Shown here: positions 17,799-25,403 of the stretch, in pieces
How positions within the stretch are numbered: position 1 is the stretch's first letter
Layout: every line of letters starts with the position of its first letter
Source of the DNA: Caulobacterales bacterium
GTDB lineage: Bacteria; Pseudomonadota; Alphaproteobacteria; Caulobacterales; Caulobacteraceae
Assembly: GCA_947475655.1 (NCBI GenBank)
Contig: CANJOB010000011.1
Span: forward strand, 1-32,842
Direction of reading: 5' to 3'
Length of the DNA stretch: 32,842 nt
The notes under the pieces: model-generated
Seen by the model: the letters and a program-made list of their open reading frames with translations, nothing else
The model's database searches: none
What the model was told of the DNA's origin: nothing
Made by a program: the position numbers and the translations under genes

Positions 17799-20492
17799 CT
17801 AGATCAGCCCCTTGAGCCGGTACAGCGTGTCCAGCGCCTCGCGCGGGCTCATATGGTCGATGTCCAGCTCGGCCACGGCCTTGGCCACGGCGGAGTTGGC
17901 GACCGGGTCGGGCGCCGCTTCCTCGGCGAAGGCGGCGAACAGCGGCAGGGCCTCCAGCCCGCTGGCGGAACGCCCCTCCCGTTCAAGTCTATCCAGCACC
18001 TCGCGGGCGCGCACCACCACCGCCATCGGCACCCCGGCCAGCTTGGCCACCTGCACCCCGTAGGAGCGGTCGGCCGGTCCCTCCTGCGCCTCGTGCAGGA
18101 ACACCAGTTCGCCGTTCCACTCCCGCGCCTTCATCGACAGGTTGGACAGGTGCGCCAGGCGCCCCTCCAGCACCGCCAGTTCGTGGTAGTGGGTGGCGAA
18201 CAGGGCGCGGCAGCGGTTGGTTTCATGCAGGGCCTCGACGCAGGCCCAGGCGATGGCCAGGCCGTCGTAGGTGGCGGTGCCGCGGCCGATCTCGTCCAGG
18301 ATCACCAGCGACCTGGGCGTGGCCTGGATCAGGATGGCGGCGGTCTCGACCATCTCCATCATGAAGGTGGAGCGCCCGCGCGCCAGGTCGTCGCCGGCGC
18401 CGACGCGGCTGAACAGCTTGTCGACCACCCCCAGCCGAAGCGATTTGGCGGGGACGAAGGCTCCGGCCTGGGCCAGCACCGCCAGCAGGGCGTTCTGGCG
18501 CAGGAAGGTCGATTTGCCGGCCATGTTCGGGCCGGTGACGATGGAGAGCCTGGGCCCCGCCGCCCCGTCGGCGTCGAGCCGGCAGTCATTGGGGGTGTAG
18601 GGCTCGCCCGCGCGCTTGACCGCCGCCTCCACCACCGGATGCCGCGCGGCCACCGCCTCGAAGGCCAGCGACAGGTCGACGCGCGGCCGCACCGCGCCGC
18701 AGTCGGCGGCCCATTCGGCGACGGCGCTGGCCACATCGAGGGACGCAAGCGCCGCGGCGGCGGCCTGGATCGGCGCGGCCAGGCTGACGGCCTGTTCGCG
18801 CCAGGCCTCGAAGGTTTCCACCTCGATGGCCAGGGCGCGTTCGCCGGCGGCGGCGATGCGGGCGTCCAGGTCGGCCAGTTCGACGGTGGTGAACCGCACC
18901 TGGTTGGCCATGGTCTGGCGGTGGATGAAGATGGCGTTGAGCGGGGGCTGCAACAGCGGGTCGGCCTTGCCGGCGGTGGCCTCGACGAAATAGCCCAGCA
19001 CGGCGTTGTGGCGGACTTTCAGGGATACGCCGCTCTCGGCGATCAGCCGCTGTTCGAGCTGGGCGACCACCCGGCGGCTGTCGTCGCGCAGCGCGCGGGC
19101 CTGGTCGAGTTCGGGGCGGACGTCGGCAGCGACGAAACCGCCGTCGCGGGCCTGGGCCGGCAGGTCGGGGCCGAGGCCGGCTTCGAGGGCGGCGAGATAG
19201 TGCGCCAGCTCCGGATGCAGGGAGACGGTCAGCCGTTGCAGCGCCGACTGCACCGCGTCGGGCGGGATGTTGAGCGGATCGCCGGCCTGGGCCGCCAGGC
19301 CGCCCAGCTTCTCGCCGCAGATCAAGGCGTCGCGCAATGTGCCGAGGTCGCGTGGGCCGCCTCTGCCGAGAGCGAGACGAGAAAAAGCCCGCTCCAGGTC
19401 GCCGGCGTTTTTCAGCCCCTCGCGCATGCGGCGGCGCAAATCGCTGCGCTCGAAGAACCATTCCACCGCGTCCAGCCGCCGGTCGATCCGGGCCGGGTCG
19501 AGCAGCGGCCGCGCCAGACGGCTGGCCAGCAGCCGCGCCCCGCCGGAGGTGACCGTGCGGTCGATGGCCGCCAGCAGCGATCCGTCGCGCGAACCGGACG
19601 TGCTGCGCTCGATCTCCAGGCTGGTGCGGGCGGCCGGGTCGATGGCCATGACCTCGCCCTGGGCGGTGCGGCGCGGCGGGCGCAGCGACGGCGCCTTGCC
19701 GGCCTGGGTCGTCTCCAGGTGGGCGGCGATGAGGCCAAGGGCGCTGATCTCGGCGGCTGAAAACTCGCCAAACCCGTCCAGGGTCTGCAGGCCGTAGAGG
19801 CGCTGCAACCGGCTGCGGCTGGCGTGCGGTTCGGCCAGGGCGGACGCCATGGGCTGCACCATGCCGCCGATGCCGCGCAGGACGCTTGCCAGGCTTTCAT
19901 CCGCGAACAGCCGGGCGGGGACCAGCACCTCGGCGGCGCCCAGGGACGCCAGGGCCGCGGCGATGCCGTCGAGCGTCACGCTCAGCACCTCGACCTCGCC
20001 GGTGGAAAGCTCGACCGAAGCGACGGCGGCCGTGCCGGCCCGCACCGCCACGGCGGCCAGGCGGTTGGCGCCGCGCGCGTCGAGCAGGCTGTCCTCGGTC
20101 AGGGTCCCCGGCGTGACCACCCGCACCAGTTCGCGGCGGACGATGGCCTTGCCGCCGCGTTTGCGCGCCTCGGCCGGGTTCTCCATCTGCTCGCACAGGG
20201 CGACCTTGAAGCCGGACCGCACCAGCTTGGCGAGATAGGCCTCCGCCGCATGCACCGGCACGCCGCACATCTGGATCGGCCGGTCGTTGTGTGACCCGCG
20301 CGCGGTCAGGGCGATGCCCAGCGCCGCCGAGGCCTTCACCGCATCGTCGAAGAACAGCTCGTAGAAATCGCCCATGCGGAAGAACACAAGGGCGTCGGGC
20401 TGCTGCGCCTTGGCGTCGAAGAACTGCTGCATAACCGGCGTGGCGCCGGCGGCGTCTGGAAACTCGGGCGCTGCGGGGGAGGCGTCGTCCAT
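17799..20492 (-). CDS. mutS: DNA mismatch repair protein MutS
   Basis: MutS recognises mispairs and recruits MutL. The 897-residue protein has the mismatch-binding domain I with the Phe-x-Glu motif (FFRMGDFYELFFDDA, near 37-51), the connector and lever domains, and a C-terminal ATPase with Walker A VTGPNMAGKSTFLRQ, the FMMEMVETAAIL signature, Walker B LVILDEIGRGTATYDG and the FATHYHEL switch. The C-terminal HMSPREALDTLYRLKGL matches the family end. The frame is open up to 21341, but the only start consistent with the family is ATG at 20492; the rest is antisense to the membrane-protein gene. It is transcribed divergently from that gene. Confidence 0.97.
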   Translation of the reverse strand: MDDASPAAPEFPDAAGATPVMQQFFDAKAQQPDALVFFRMGDFYELFFDDAVKASAALGIALTARGSHNDRPIQMCGVPVHAAEAYLAKLVRSGFKVALCEQMENPAEARKRGGKAIVRRELVRVVTPGTLTEDSLLDARGANRLAAVAVRAGTAAVASVELSTGEVEVLSVTLDGIAAALASLGAAEVLVPARLFADESLASVLRGIGGMVQPMASALAEPHASRSRLQRLYGLQTLDGFGEFSAAEISALGLIAAHLETTQAGKAPSLRPPRRTAQGEVMAIDPAARTSLEIERSTSGSRDGSLLAAIDRTVTSGGARLLASRLARPLLDPARIDRRLDAVEWFFERSDLRRRMREGLKNAGDLERAFSRLALGRGGPRDLGTLRDALICGEKLGGLAAQAGDPLNIPPDAVQSALQRLTVSLHPELAHYLAALEAGLGPDLPAQARDGGFVAADVRPELDQARALRDDSRRVVAQLEQRLIAESGVSLKVRHNAVLGYFVEATAGKADPLLQPPLNAIFIHRQTMANQVRFTTVELADLDARIAAAGERALAIEVETFEAWREQAVSLAAPIQAAAAALASLDVASAVAEWAADCGAVRPRVDLSLAFEAVAARHPVVEAAVKRAGEPYTPNDCRLDADGAAGPRLSIVTGPNMAGKSTFLRQNALLAVLAQAGAFVPAKSLRLGVVDKLFSRVGAGDDLARGRSTFMMEMVETAAILIQATPRSLVILDEIGRGTATYDGLAIAWACVEALHETNRCRALFATHYHELAVLEGRLAHLSNLSMKAREWNGELVFLHEAQEGPADRSYGVQVAKLAGVPMAVVVRAREVLDRLEREGRSASGLEALPLFAAFAEEAAPDPVANSAVAKAVAELDIDHMSPREALDTLYRLKGLI

Positions 20493-20624
20493 CGTCCCAT
20501 GTTTAGCGGGATAGGGGGGATTCGGAAGGTTTGGACCGAAGCGAACTGTGGAGACTTTGGTTAAGCTTTTAGTTGCTGGTTTGTTCTCTTTGTGAAATGG
20601 TCCTTTCAACCGGGAGGGCGGACC

Positions 20625-21569
20625 ATGAAGCGTGGCTTGGAGACGTTTTGTCTGGTGCTTGGTTCGTCGGCCGCAGCTGCTGGCGGCGCGATGGCGCAGA
20701 CCCCGGACGGCGCCGGTCCGCCAACGACGGCCATGATCGCCGTCACGCTTGGGGCTCTGGTCGCCGCCCTGGTCGGCGCGGTGGTCTGGGACGGCCGCCG
20801 TCGGCCGTCTGGCGTCAAGCTTTGGGCTATGATCGTCGCCGGCGCGAAATTCCTGCCCCGGCACTGGCGGCGGGCTCCTGGTCTTCTCGTGGTCGTGGTG
20901 ATCGCCTACGCGCTCCGCTTCATCTTCGAACTGAGCGACCCGGAAAGCGCTTCGGCCATCGGCTTGGGACTCGTGGCCGGCGGTTTGCTGTTTCTGTTCG
21001 AGGCCTCCGGACTGCGGCTGGCGTTTCTTGATCGAGACAGGGGTTTCAAACTCGGCTGGCTCGGATTCAGCCTGGGCGAGGCGGAAGCCCTGGTCTACGG
21101 GACGCGGCTGATATTGCTCATCGCCTATGTCGCTGCCTTCGCCGTCGGGGCGGGCGTGGTGGCCGGACTTTACTACTTGCTGCGACCGTTGGGACAGGAA
21201 TCCCAATTGATGATCTGCGGCGCCTTGGCGGGCGCGTTGTTCGGAGTCCTGTTCGCCATGACGGGACGGCTGCTCCTGTTCACGCCGGCGTCTGTGGCGG
21301 GGAGAGAAGTCGATCCCGTGGGTGCGTGGAAGGCCAGCCACGGCTTGGCCGGGTACGGTCTTGCGGCTGTGCTTACGGCCTATATCCTGGTCTTTCCGCC
21401 CGTGTTCCTGGGAGCCAATGCGGTCCTGGGGCCGAACGCACCAGTCATGCCGGTGCTGTACGGTCTGCTGATGGCGGCGAGCACCTCGTTCATCACTGGC
21501 TGTTCGTCCTATCTGGTCAATACGGTCATGCCGGCGAAGCCGAAGTCGGATTTGGTCTTCGCGCCATAG
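20625..21569 (+). CDS. Multi-pass membrane protein of unknown function
   Basis: This 314-residue protein is unrecognised. It begins MKRGLETFCLVLGSSAAAAG, a signal-anchor-like segment. Further hydrophobic segments follow: AMIAVTLGALVAALVGAVVW, LLVVVVIAYALRFIF, IGLGLVAGGLLFLFEA, LILLIAYVAAFAVGAGVVAG, LMICGALAGALFGVLF, and two near the C-terminus, about eight in all. Start: a GTG at 20592 is in frame, but ATG at 20625 is preceded by GGGAGG at good spacing. It is divergent from mutS with about 130 bases between and convergent with the next operon. Codon use is host-like. Function cannot be assigned. Confidence 0.8.
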   Translation: MKRGLETFCLVLGSSAAAAGGAMAQTPDGAGPPTTAMIAVTLGALVAALVGAVVWDGRRRPSGVKLWAMIVAGAKFLPRHWRRAPGLLVVVVIAYALRFIFELSDPESASAIGLGLVAGGLLFLFEASGLRLAFLDRDRGFKLGWLGFSLGEAEALVYGTRLILLIAYVAAFAVGAGVVAGLYYLLRPLGQESQLMICGALAGALFGVLFAMTGRLLLFTPASVAGREVDPVGAWKASHGLAGYGLAAVLTAYILVFPPVFLGANAVLGPNAPVMPVLYGLLMAASTSFITGCSSYLVNTVMPAKPKSDLVFAP

Positions 21570-21629
21570 AAACGCCGGTCGCCGTCGTGGCTATCTCGGT
21601 CCCAGCCTGCCTTTTCCCAGAACCTGGCG

Positions 21630-21655
21630 ACGCCAGGGCGTGGGCTCGCCCACCG
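21630..21655. terminator. Hairpin pair between convergent genes
   Basis: CCTGGCG-A-CGCCAGG is followed directly by GTGGGC-TC-GCCCAC in the short gap between the convergent membrane-protein gene and the secreted-protein operon. The position fits a bidirectional transcription end. U-tracts are absent and the loops are very short, so function is tentative. Confidence 0.4.
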
Positions 21656-21656
21656 C

Positions 21657-22490
21657 CTACCGCACCGGCGGCAAGTCGAAGCCGTAGCGCTTCTTCACGC
21701 GGGGATCGGGCCGCACCACCAGGTCGGGTCCGACGATCTTCTGCCAGTTTTCCTCCGGGCAGATTTTCTCGGTGATCGTCGCCGGGTCGGCGCGCTTGTA
21801 GAGCAGCGTCGCGGTGACCGGCTTGGTCAGGGCGACCGGATCGGTGATGTCGACGTCAATCCGCAGGGTGTCGCGGTCCACTAATCTGAAGTGCTCGACG
21901 AGGTGCGCCTTGTCGGAGTGGGGCAGGTTGTAGCCGAAGGTCATCTCCGGGCGCACGCCGATGGTGTCGGCGACGAACACGCCGCCCTCCCACTTGCCGA
22001 TGGAATCGCCCTTGACCGTGTGCAGCAGTTCGTCGCCCTTCAGGTGCGGCCGGCCGTCGGCGTAGATCCAGCGCACGGTGGTCTGGTATTCGAACACCAG
22101 CTCGACCCGGCCCGGCGTCTGCACCACCTCCATGCCGCTCAGGTCGTCGCGCAGCACGTAGTCGTCGATCGGCCCGGCCGGCCAGCAGCTGTTGTCGGGG
22201 TTGCCGTAGGGTGCGCCCTTGAGGTCGGCCGCATAGCGGTCTGCCAGGACTTTCGCCCAGGCCGGCTTGTAGGGGAATCCCGCCTGATGGCGGTTGGCGT
22301 CGACCGGCGGCAGCGCCTTGCCGTCGACCTTGAACACCACCCGCTGTCCCGGCGCCGGGCGCCAGAAGCCGCCGATCGGCGGATGCGCCGGGTCGGCGTA
22401 GTAGCCGTTGAGCGGCGCGGTCTGCGCCCCCGCGCCCGTGGCCGCGAACAGGAACGCAGCCGCGCAGGCGACACTGAGCTGGCGGGTCAT
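21657..22490 (-). CDS. Secreted protein of unknown function, paralogue of the upstream gene
   Basis: A 277-residue protein with a clear signal peptide (MTRQLSVACAAAFLFAATGA, cleavage near GAQ-TAP). The mature part shares blocks with the gene directly upstream: GGFWRPAPGQRVVFKVDGK, AGFPYKPAWAKVLADR, CWPAGPIDDYV, VQTPGRVELVFEYQTTVRWI, ADGRPHLKGDELLHTVKGDS, IGKWEGGVFVADTIGVR, and a C-terminal KKRYGFDLP. So it is a tandem duplicate with roughly one-third to one-half identity by eye. It is probably periplasmic. The start ATG overlaps the preceding stop (ATGA). The family is unnamed to me but typically accompanies DUF6152-type genes. Confidence 0.82.
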   Translation of the reverse strand: MTRQLSVACAAAFLFAATGAGAQTAPLNGYYADPAHPPIGGFWRPAPGQRVVFKVDGKALPPVDANRHQAGFPYKPAWAKVLADRYAADLKGAPYGNPDNSCWPAGPIDDYVLRDDLSGMEVVQTPGRVELVFEYQTTVRWIYADGRPHLKGDELLHTVKGDSIGKWEGGVFVADTIGVRPEMTFGYNLPHSDKAHLVEHFRLVDRDTLRIDVDITDPVALTKPVTATLLYKRADPATITEKICPEENWQKIVGPDLVVRPDPRVKKRYGFDLPPVR

Positions 22491-23365
22491 TCGGCGTTCT
22501 CCGACCAGGCGTCGTCCGGCAGGTCGAAGCCGTATTTCAGCCGCTTGCCCATATCCACCGTGACGATCTGGTTCTCGTCGGGCGTGTTGCGGTTGTTCTC
22601 GACGCAGAAGTCTTCCGTCGTGCGGTCTCCCGGCGGCGAGCGCTTGTAGATCAGGGTCGTCGTCGCCGGCCGCTCCAGCCCGACCGGATCGTTGATGGTG
22701 ATGTCGATCGCAAGCGTGTCGGCGTCGGTCTTGCGGAACCGCTCGACCAGATGCAGCTGCTCGGAGTGCGGCATGTTGAAGCCGAGGCTGAATTCGCGGC
22801 GCACGCCGATGGTGTCGACCACCAACGTGTCGCCCTCCCAGCGGCCGATGGAATCGCCGTGCGATGTCGGGACCAGCTTGTCGCCGGCCAGATGCGGCCG
22901 CCCGTCGGTGTGAATCCGCCGCACTTGCGTGAGGCGTTCATGCACGATCTGGAAGCGGCCCGGAGTCTGGGTGATCTCGATCGGCGATGGATAGCCGATG
23001 TAGTCGTGGTAGACGCCCTGCGGCCAACAGGCGCCGCCGGGTTCGCCATAGGGTTTCTGCGCCCGGGCCGAGGCCTGGCGGGCGGCGAAGGCCGCGGCCC
23101 AGTCGCTCTTGTAGGGGAAGCCAACCTGCATCTGTTCGATGTCGCGGCGCGGCAGCTGCTTGCCGTCGACGAAATAGATCGGCCGCAGGCCCGGCACGGG
23201 ACGATAGAAACCGCCAAGCGCGGGTTTCCCGGCCTCGGCGTTGTAGATGTTGTCGTCGTTCTTCTGCGCGAACGCCGCCGTCGCGGAGAGCGCCAGTATC
23301 GCCGCCGCGCAGGCCGACAGCCCGGCGCGGCGCCATCGCGCATTGATGCCCTGCATCATGGTCAT
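22487..23365 (-). CDS. Secreted protein of unknown function, tandem paralogue
   Basis: This 292-residue protein has a signal peptide (RAGLSACAAAILALSATAAF, cleavage near FAQ-KND). Shared blocks with the following gene: ALGGFYRPVPGLRPIYFVDG, VGFPYKSDWAAAFAAR, ITQTPGRFQIVHERLTQVRR, TDGRPHLAGDKLVPTSHGDS, IGRWEGDTLVVDTIGVRREF, MPHSEQLHLVERFR and KYGFDLP. The ATG at 23365 shares a base with the TAA of the DUF6152-type gene (TAATG), so the three genes are translationally coupled. The two paralogues may act as a pair in the periplasm, but no enzymatic motif is apparent. The long upstream frame extension is not used. Confidence 0.82.
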   Translation of the reverse strand: MTMMQGINARWRRAGLSACAAAILALSATAAFAQKNDDNIYNAEAGKPALGGFYRPVPGLRPIYFVDGKQLPRRDIEQMQVGFPYKSDWAAAFAARQASARAQKPYGEPGGACWPQGVYHDYIGYPSPIEITQTPGRFQIVHERLTQVRRIHTDGRPHLAGDKLVPTSHGDSIGRWEGDTLVVDTIGVRREFSLGFNMPHSEQLHLVERFRKTDADTLAIDITINDPVGLERPATTTLIYKRSPPGDRTTEDFCVENNRNTPDENQIVTVDMGKRLKYGFDLPDDAWSENAE

Positions 23366-23748
23366 TAGGTGTCGCCGACGGTCTTGCCGTTCTCCAGCAC
23401 GGCCTTGAGGAATCCCCCGCCGTGGCTGCCGTCGCGCATCGGGTTGTGGGTGATGGTGATCTTCTCGCCCGGATGGATGGTGTTCTTCGACCAGCCGGCC
23501 CGCGTCATGCCGCCGATGCCGCCGCCCTCGAACCCCCAGCGCACCGGCGCGCCGCCGCCCGGCGGCGGGGCCCAGATGAAGATCCACACATGCGGGTTGG
23601 TCCATTCCAGCTCGTCGACGACCCCGCTGATGGTGGCTTCCTTGGTGCGGTCGAAGGCGGCGTAGGAATGATGCGCCAGGACCGGGCCGCTTCCTAAAAG
23701 GACCGCCAAAGCCGCCGCCGAAGCGAGTTTCCACGCGATGCGCGCCAT
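23365..23748 (-). CDS. DUF6152-like secreted protein
   Basis: A 127-residue protein with a signal peptide (KLASAAALAVLLGSGPVLA). The mature domain begins HHSYAAFDRTKEATISGVVD and continues WTNPHVWIFI, which I recognise as the DUF6152 pattern (HHSxxxFD, GxVxxxxWxNPHxxI). Family members are small periplasmic beta-rich proteins of unknown role. It is the first gene of a three-gene operon with the two paralogous secreted proteins. ATG at 23748 with GGAG about 9 bases upstream; a longer frame to 23883 has no support. Confidence 0.82.
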   Translation of the reverse strand: MARIAWKLASAAALAVLLGSGPVLAHHSYAAFDRTKEATISGVVDELEWTNPHVWIFIWAPPPGGGAPVRWGFEGGGIGGMTRAGWSKNTIHPGEKITITHNPMRDGSHGGGFLKAVLENGKTVGDT

Positions 23749-23913
23749 GACCTTAATCTCCCACCTGGGGCGCTTATGTTCGCGAAGCCCCTTGGAGGTC
23801 GACCGTAGGCCGTCTTGGAAATCGCGACAACTGGGTCTTGAGGTGGGAGGCCGCGTTCGGGCGCTGCAGTGCGCGAGCGCCAATGGCGGCGACGTGTATG
23901 GAGCCCGAGGCGG

Positions 23914-24351
23914 TTAGTTTGTGGAAATAGCGGAAAGTGATAGTTCCAGCCTGCCCAGATCAGACATCACCTGCTCGGTGATCATGCTGATTTGCTCATC
24001 CGTATGGTCCGGCATTATGAGCGGCCTAAAACGGGCGAGAGCCATGTTTGCCAGCTCAATCACTTCCAAAATATTGATCAACTCTGCGCGCCGATAAGCC
24101 AGAGTATATTCTCGTATATCTGGGGCGAGGCGTGGCTCGCCGCCTTCGAACATTTTTCCCTGAAACCGGATGTCGTCTTTGGCCCCAACCAGTAACAACA
24201 GATCCGCATCATCGTCGGTATGACCAAACCGGCTGTGGGCGAAGGGATTGCGAAGCTTCATCGTATTGCCATGTTTCTGCAAAATCGTTCGCAATAGGTC
24301 GTGCCGATCTTGCGTCAAAAACATCGCTGCGATGGTTTCGAATGCGGCGAC
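23914..24351 (-). CDS. HEPN-like protein, C-terminal part (-1 frame relative to the upstream ORF)
   Basis: This reading frame continues the upstream ORF after a -1 shift at AAAAAAG (24351-24357). Read from the shift it gives 145 residues starting VAAFETIAAMFLTQDRHDLL; the first internal ATG is at 24324 (136 residues). It contains LRNPFAHSRFG, an R-N-x-x-A-H motif like the catalytic/nucleic-acid-contact motif of HEPN helical-bundle proteins, then DADLLLLVGA and a long amphipathic helical tail (LINILEVIELANMALARFRP). Base composition is lower in GC than the surroundings, suggesting acquisition. HEPN assignment rests on the motif plus all-helical context and is tentative. Confidence 0.6.
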   Translation of the reverse strand, partial: VAAFETIAAMFLTQDRHDLLRTILQKHGNTMKLRNPFAHSRFGHTDDDADLLLLVGAKDDIRFQGKMFEGGEPRLAPDIREYTLAYRRAELINILEVIELANMALARFRPLIMPDHTDEQISMITEQVMSDLGRLELSLSAISTN

Positions 24352-24572
24352 TTTTTTGCATCGCTTTGATGGCTGACTAGCACCTTCGCCACCCGATCAG
24401 CTACTTGCGGAGCCAAGCAAAGAACAATTTGCGCTAGCAGTAGTTCGGCCCAGGAGCTCGCGAGAATTATCTTGAGTGCAAGCATCGCATGCTCTGGACG
24501 CGCGTCGCAGGCGAGACCGCTCTGCAAGCTGTAGGCCTTCACATGCGGAAGTTGTGACAGGGGCTGAGGCAT
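24315..24572 (-). CDS. HEPN-like protein, N-terminal part (ends at possible -1 frameshift site)
   Basis: An 85-residue ORF from ATG 24572 with AAGGA 5 bases upstream, so initiation looks genuine. Its helical sequence (AMLALKIILASSWAELLLAQ, VADRVAKVLVSHQSDAKK) reads like the N-terminal helices of the following frame. At codons GCA-AAA-AAG (24359-24351) a -1 slip joins SDAKK to VAAFETIAAMFLTQ, giving a coherent 219-residue protein with RNPFAH at residues 108-113. Without the slip it ends after 11 further residues of Ser/Pro/Arg-rich unlikely sequence. Either programmed frameshifting or loss of one A from an A7 run explains it. Confidence 0.6.
   Translation of the reverse strand: MPQPLSQLPHVKAYSLQSGLACDARPEHAMLALKIILASSWAELLLAQIVLCLAPQVADRVAKVLVSHQSDAKKSPHSKPSQRCF
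24351..24357 (-). promoter_or_regulatory. A AAA AAG slippery heptamer, candidate -1 frameshift site
   Basis: The heptamer is in exactly the X-XXY-YYZ phase required for -1 frameshifting (zero-frame GCA-AAA-AAG, then GTC in the -1 frame). The same heptamer drives dnaX frameshifting in E. coli. A small stem CATCG-CAG-CGATG lies about 18 bases downstream. The alternative is an ordinary single-base deletion. Confidence 0.5.
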
Positions 24573-24624
24573 CGCGTCCTTCGACTATCGACGGGTTGCC
24601 CCTTAGCGGACTCCATCACGCAAA

Positions 24625-24680
24625 AACCTGGGTCCAGGCCTGCGCCGGGATGAGCGGAGTGGGGACGATCAGTCCTTACA
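24625..24680. repeat. Intergenic repeat fragment flanking the mobile element
   Basis: The stretch with AACCTGGGTCC, CTGCGCCGGGATGAGCGG and GGGGACGATC has the wording of a widely dispersed alphaproteobacterial intergenic repeat. It lies just outside the left inverted repeat of the mobile element. Recognised from memory of the pattern only; no second copy is in the window. Confidence 0.4.
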
Positions 24681-24685
24681 CTTTT

Positions 24686-24707
24686 CCGGTATTATGGCGC
24701 AAACGCC
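24686..24707 (+). repeat. Left terminal inverted repeat (22 bp)
   Basis: It begins CCGGTATTATGG and ends CAAACGCC, and is perfectly complementary to 28460-28481. Similarity stops sharply outside and weakens at once inside, as expected for transposon ends. Confidence 0.85.
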
Positions 24708-24754
24708 ACGGGCTTTCTGAGGCGACGGTAGGGCTCCCGGCCTAAACTGGCCAG

Positions 24755-25219
24755 ATGGAACGCCCCAATACGGTTTCGGGACTTCTGGATAAGCGCCGGG
24801 AGATCGCGGGCCGGATCGAACACGCCCAAGGCCAGATGCGCCAGCTTGTCGTGGAACTGGACGCCTTGGACCTTGTGATCCGGCTATTCGATCCCGAGGC
24901 CATTCCGACCGGCTCCAAGCCCTACCCGCCGCGCGCCATAGCCTTCCGGGGGGAGATCAGCCGCGTGGTGCTGGATGCCCTCAGGGAAGCGCCTGGGCCT
25001 GTTGCTACCGCCTCCCTCGCCCAAGCCGTCATGGACGGGCGCGGGCTCAATCCCGACGACACAGAGATGCGCCGAACCCTCAAACAGCGCGTGCGTCTCT
25101 GCCTGCGCCGCATGAAGGCCAAGGGGACGCTGTTTGAGGTTCCGTTGGCCGGGGGCCGCAAGGGTTGGGCGTTGGCGAACTCGACCCCGTCGAGGGCGAG
25201 CGCGCTTTCGCAAAGCTAA
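24755..25219 (+). CDS. Unnamed coiled-coil plus winged-helix protein (mobile-element passenger)
   Basis: This 154-residue protein opens MERPNTVSGLLDKRREIAGR. Residues about 10-45 form a predicted coiled coil (KRREIAGRIEHAQGQMRQLV, then VELDALDLVIRLFDP), followed by a linker with PPRAIAFRGEISRVVL. A winged-helix-like domain comes next (LREAPGPVATASLAQAVMDG, LKQRVRLCLRRMKAKGTLFE, GRKGWALAN). I recall similar MxRPNTVSGL proteins across alphaproteobacteria as unnamed families. The architecture parallels the protein at 25566-26306, with which it is convergent. It probably binds DNA. It starts 48 bases inside the left inverted repeat; the ribosome-binding site is weak. Confidence 0.75.
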   Translation: MERPNTVSGLLDKRREIAGRIEHAQGQMRQLVVELDALDLVIRLFDPEAIPTGSKPYPPRAIAFRGEISRVVLDALREAPGPVATASLAQAVMDGRGLNPDDTEMRRTLKQRVRLCLRRMKAKGTLFEVPLAGGRKGWALANSTPSRASALSQS

Positions 25220-25296
25220 GTGACAGGTTGCTTCCTCCGGCAAAGCCTAAGGATTCCAAGGACTCTTGACTTTTAGGGTGAAGGCGCCGACCCTAT

Positions 25297-25313
25297 AAAC
25301 GCGCCAAGGCGCG
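25297..25313 (-). terminator. Weak terminator-like palindrome at the end of the putative RNA
   Basis: CGCGCCTTGGCGCG is followed by TTTAT on the minus strand: a compact 5- to 6-bp stem with a short U-rich tail. Its 5' half (25309-25313) is also part of the 11-bp stem 25309-25337, so the two hairpins cannot form together. Confidence 0.4.
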
Positions 25314-25337
25314 CCGGGGTGTGGACCCCCGACGCGC
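25309..25337 (-). other. 11-bp RNA stem-loop
   Basis: On the minus strand GCGCGTCGGGG (25337-25327) pairs with CCCCGGCGCGC (25319-25309), one G-U pair and ten Watson-Crick pairs, with a 7-nt loop. It is the most stable hairpin in the gap. Confidence 0.6.
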
Positions 25338-25382
25338 TCCGGTTCCTAACCCTTGTGGAAGGGGCCGGACTGCCCCGTTCGG

Positions 25383-25403
25383 TTATGCGGCGGCGTAGCA
25401 CAT
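25383..25403 (-). CDS. Six-codon micro-ORF MCYAAA with strong Shine-Dalgarno
   Basis: ATG TGC TAC GCC GCC GCA TAA, with AGGAG (25414-25410) separated by 6 bases from the ATG: a near-ideal initiation site. It lies about 90 bases downstream of the tRNA-like element on the same strand. The peptide end YAAA is reminiscent of the small nonpolar ends of tmRNA degradation tags (for example ..LAA), but a leader or regulatory peptide, or coincidence, is equally possible. No gene follows on this strand within 800 bases, which argues against a normal leader. Confidence 0.35.
   Translation of the reverse strand: MCYAAA

Noticed and set aside
20493-21341. N-terminal extension of the mutS frame
   Set aside because: Charged low-complexity sequence, antisense to the membrane-protein gene, and far longer than MutS; ATG 20492 fits.
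24315-24345. Short tail SPHSKPSQRCF as a genuine C-terminus
   Set aside because: It has unlike composition to the rest and the -1 frame continues the helical protein; the tail is more likely a by-product of the frame change, though it may be made if frameshifting is programmed.
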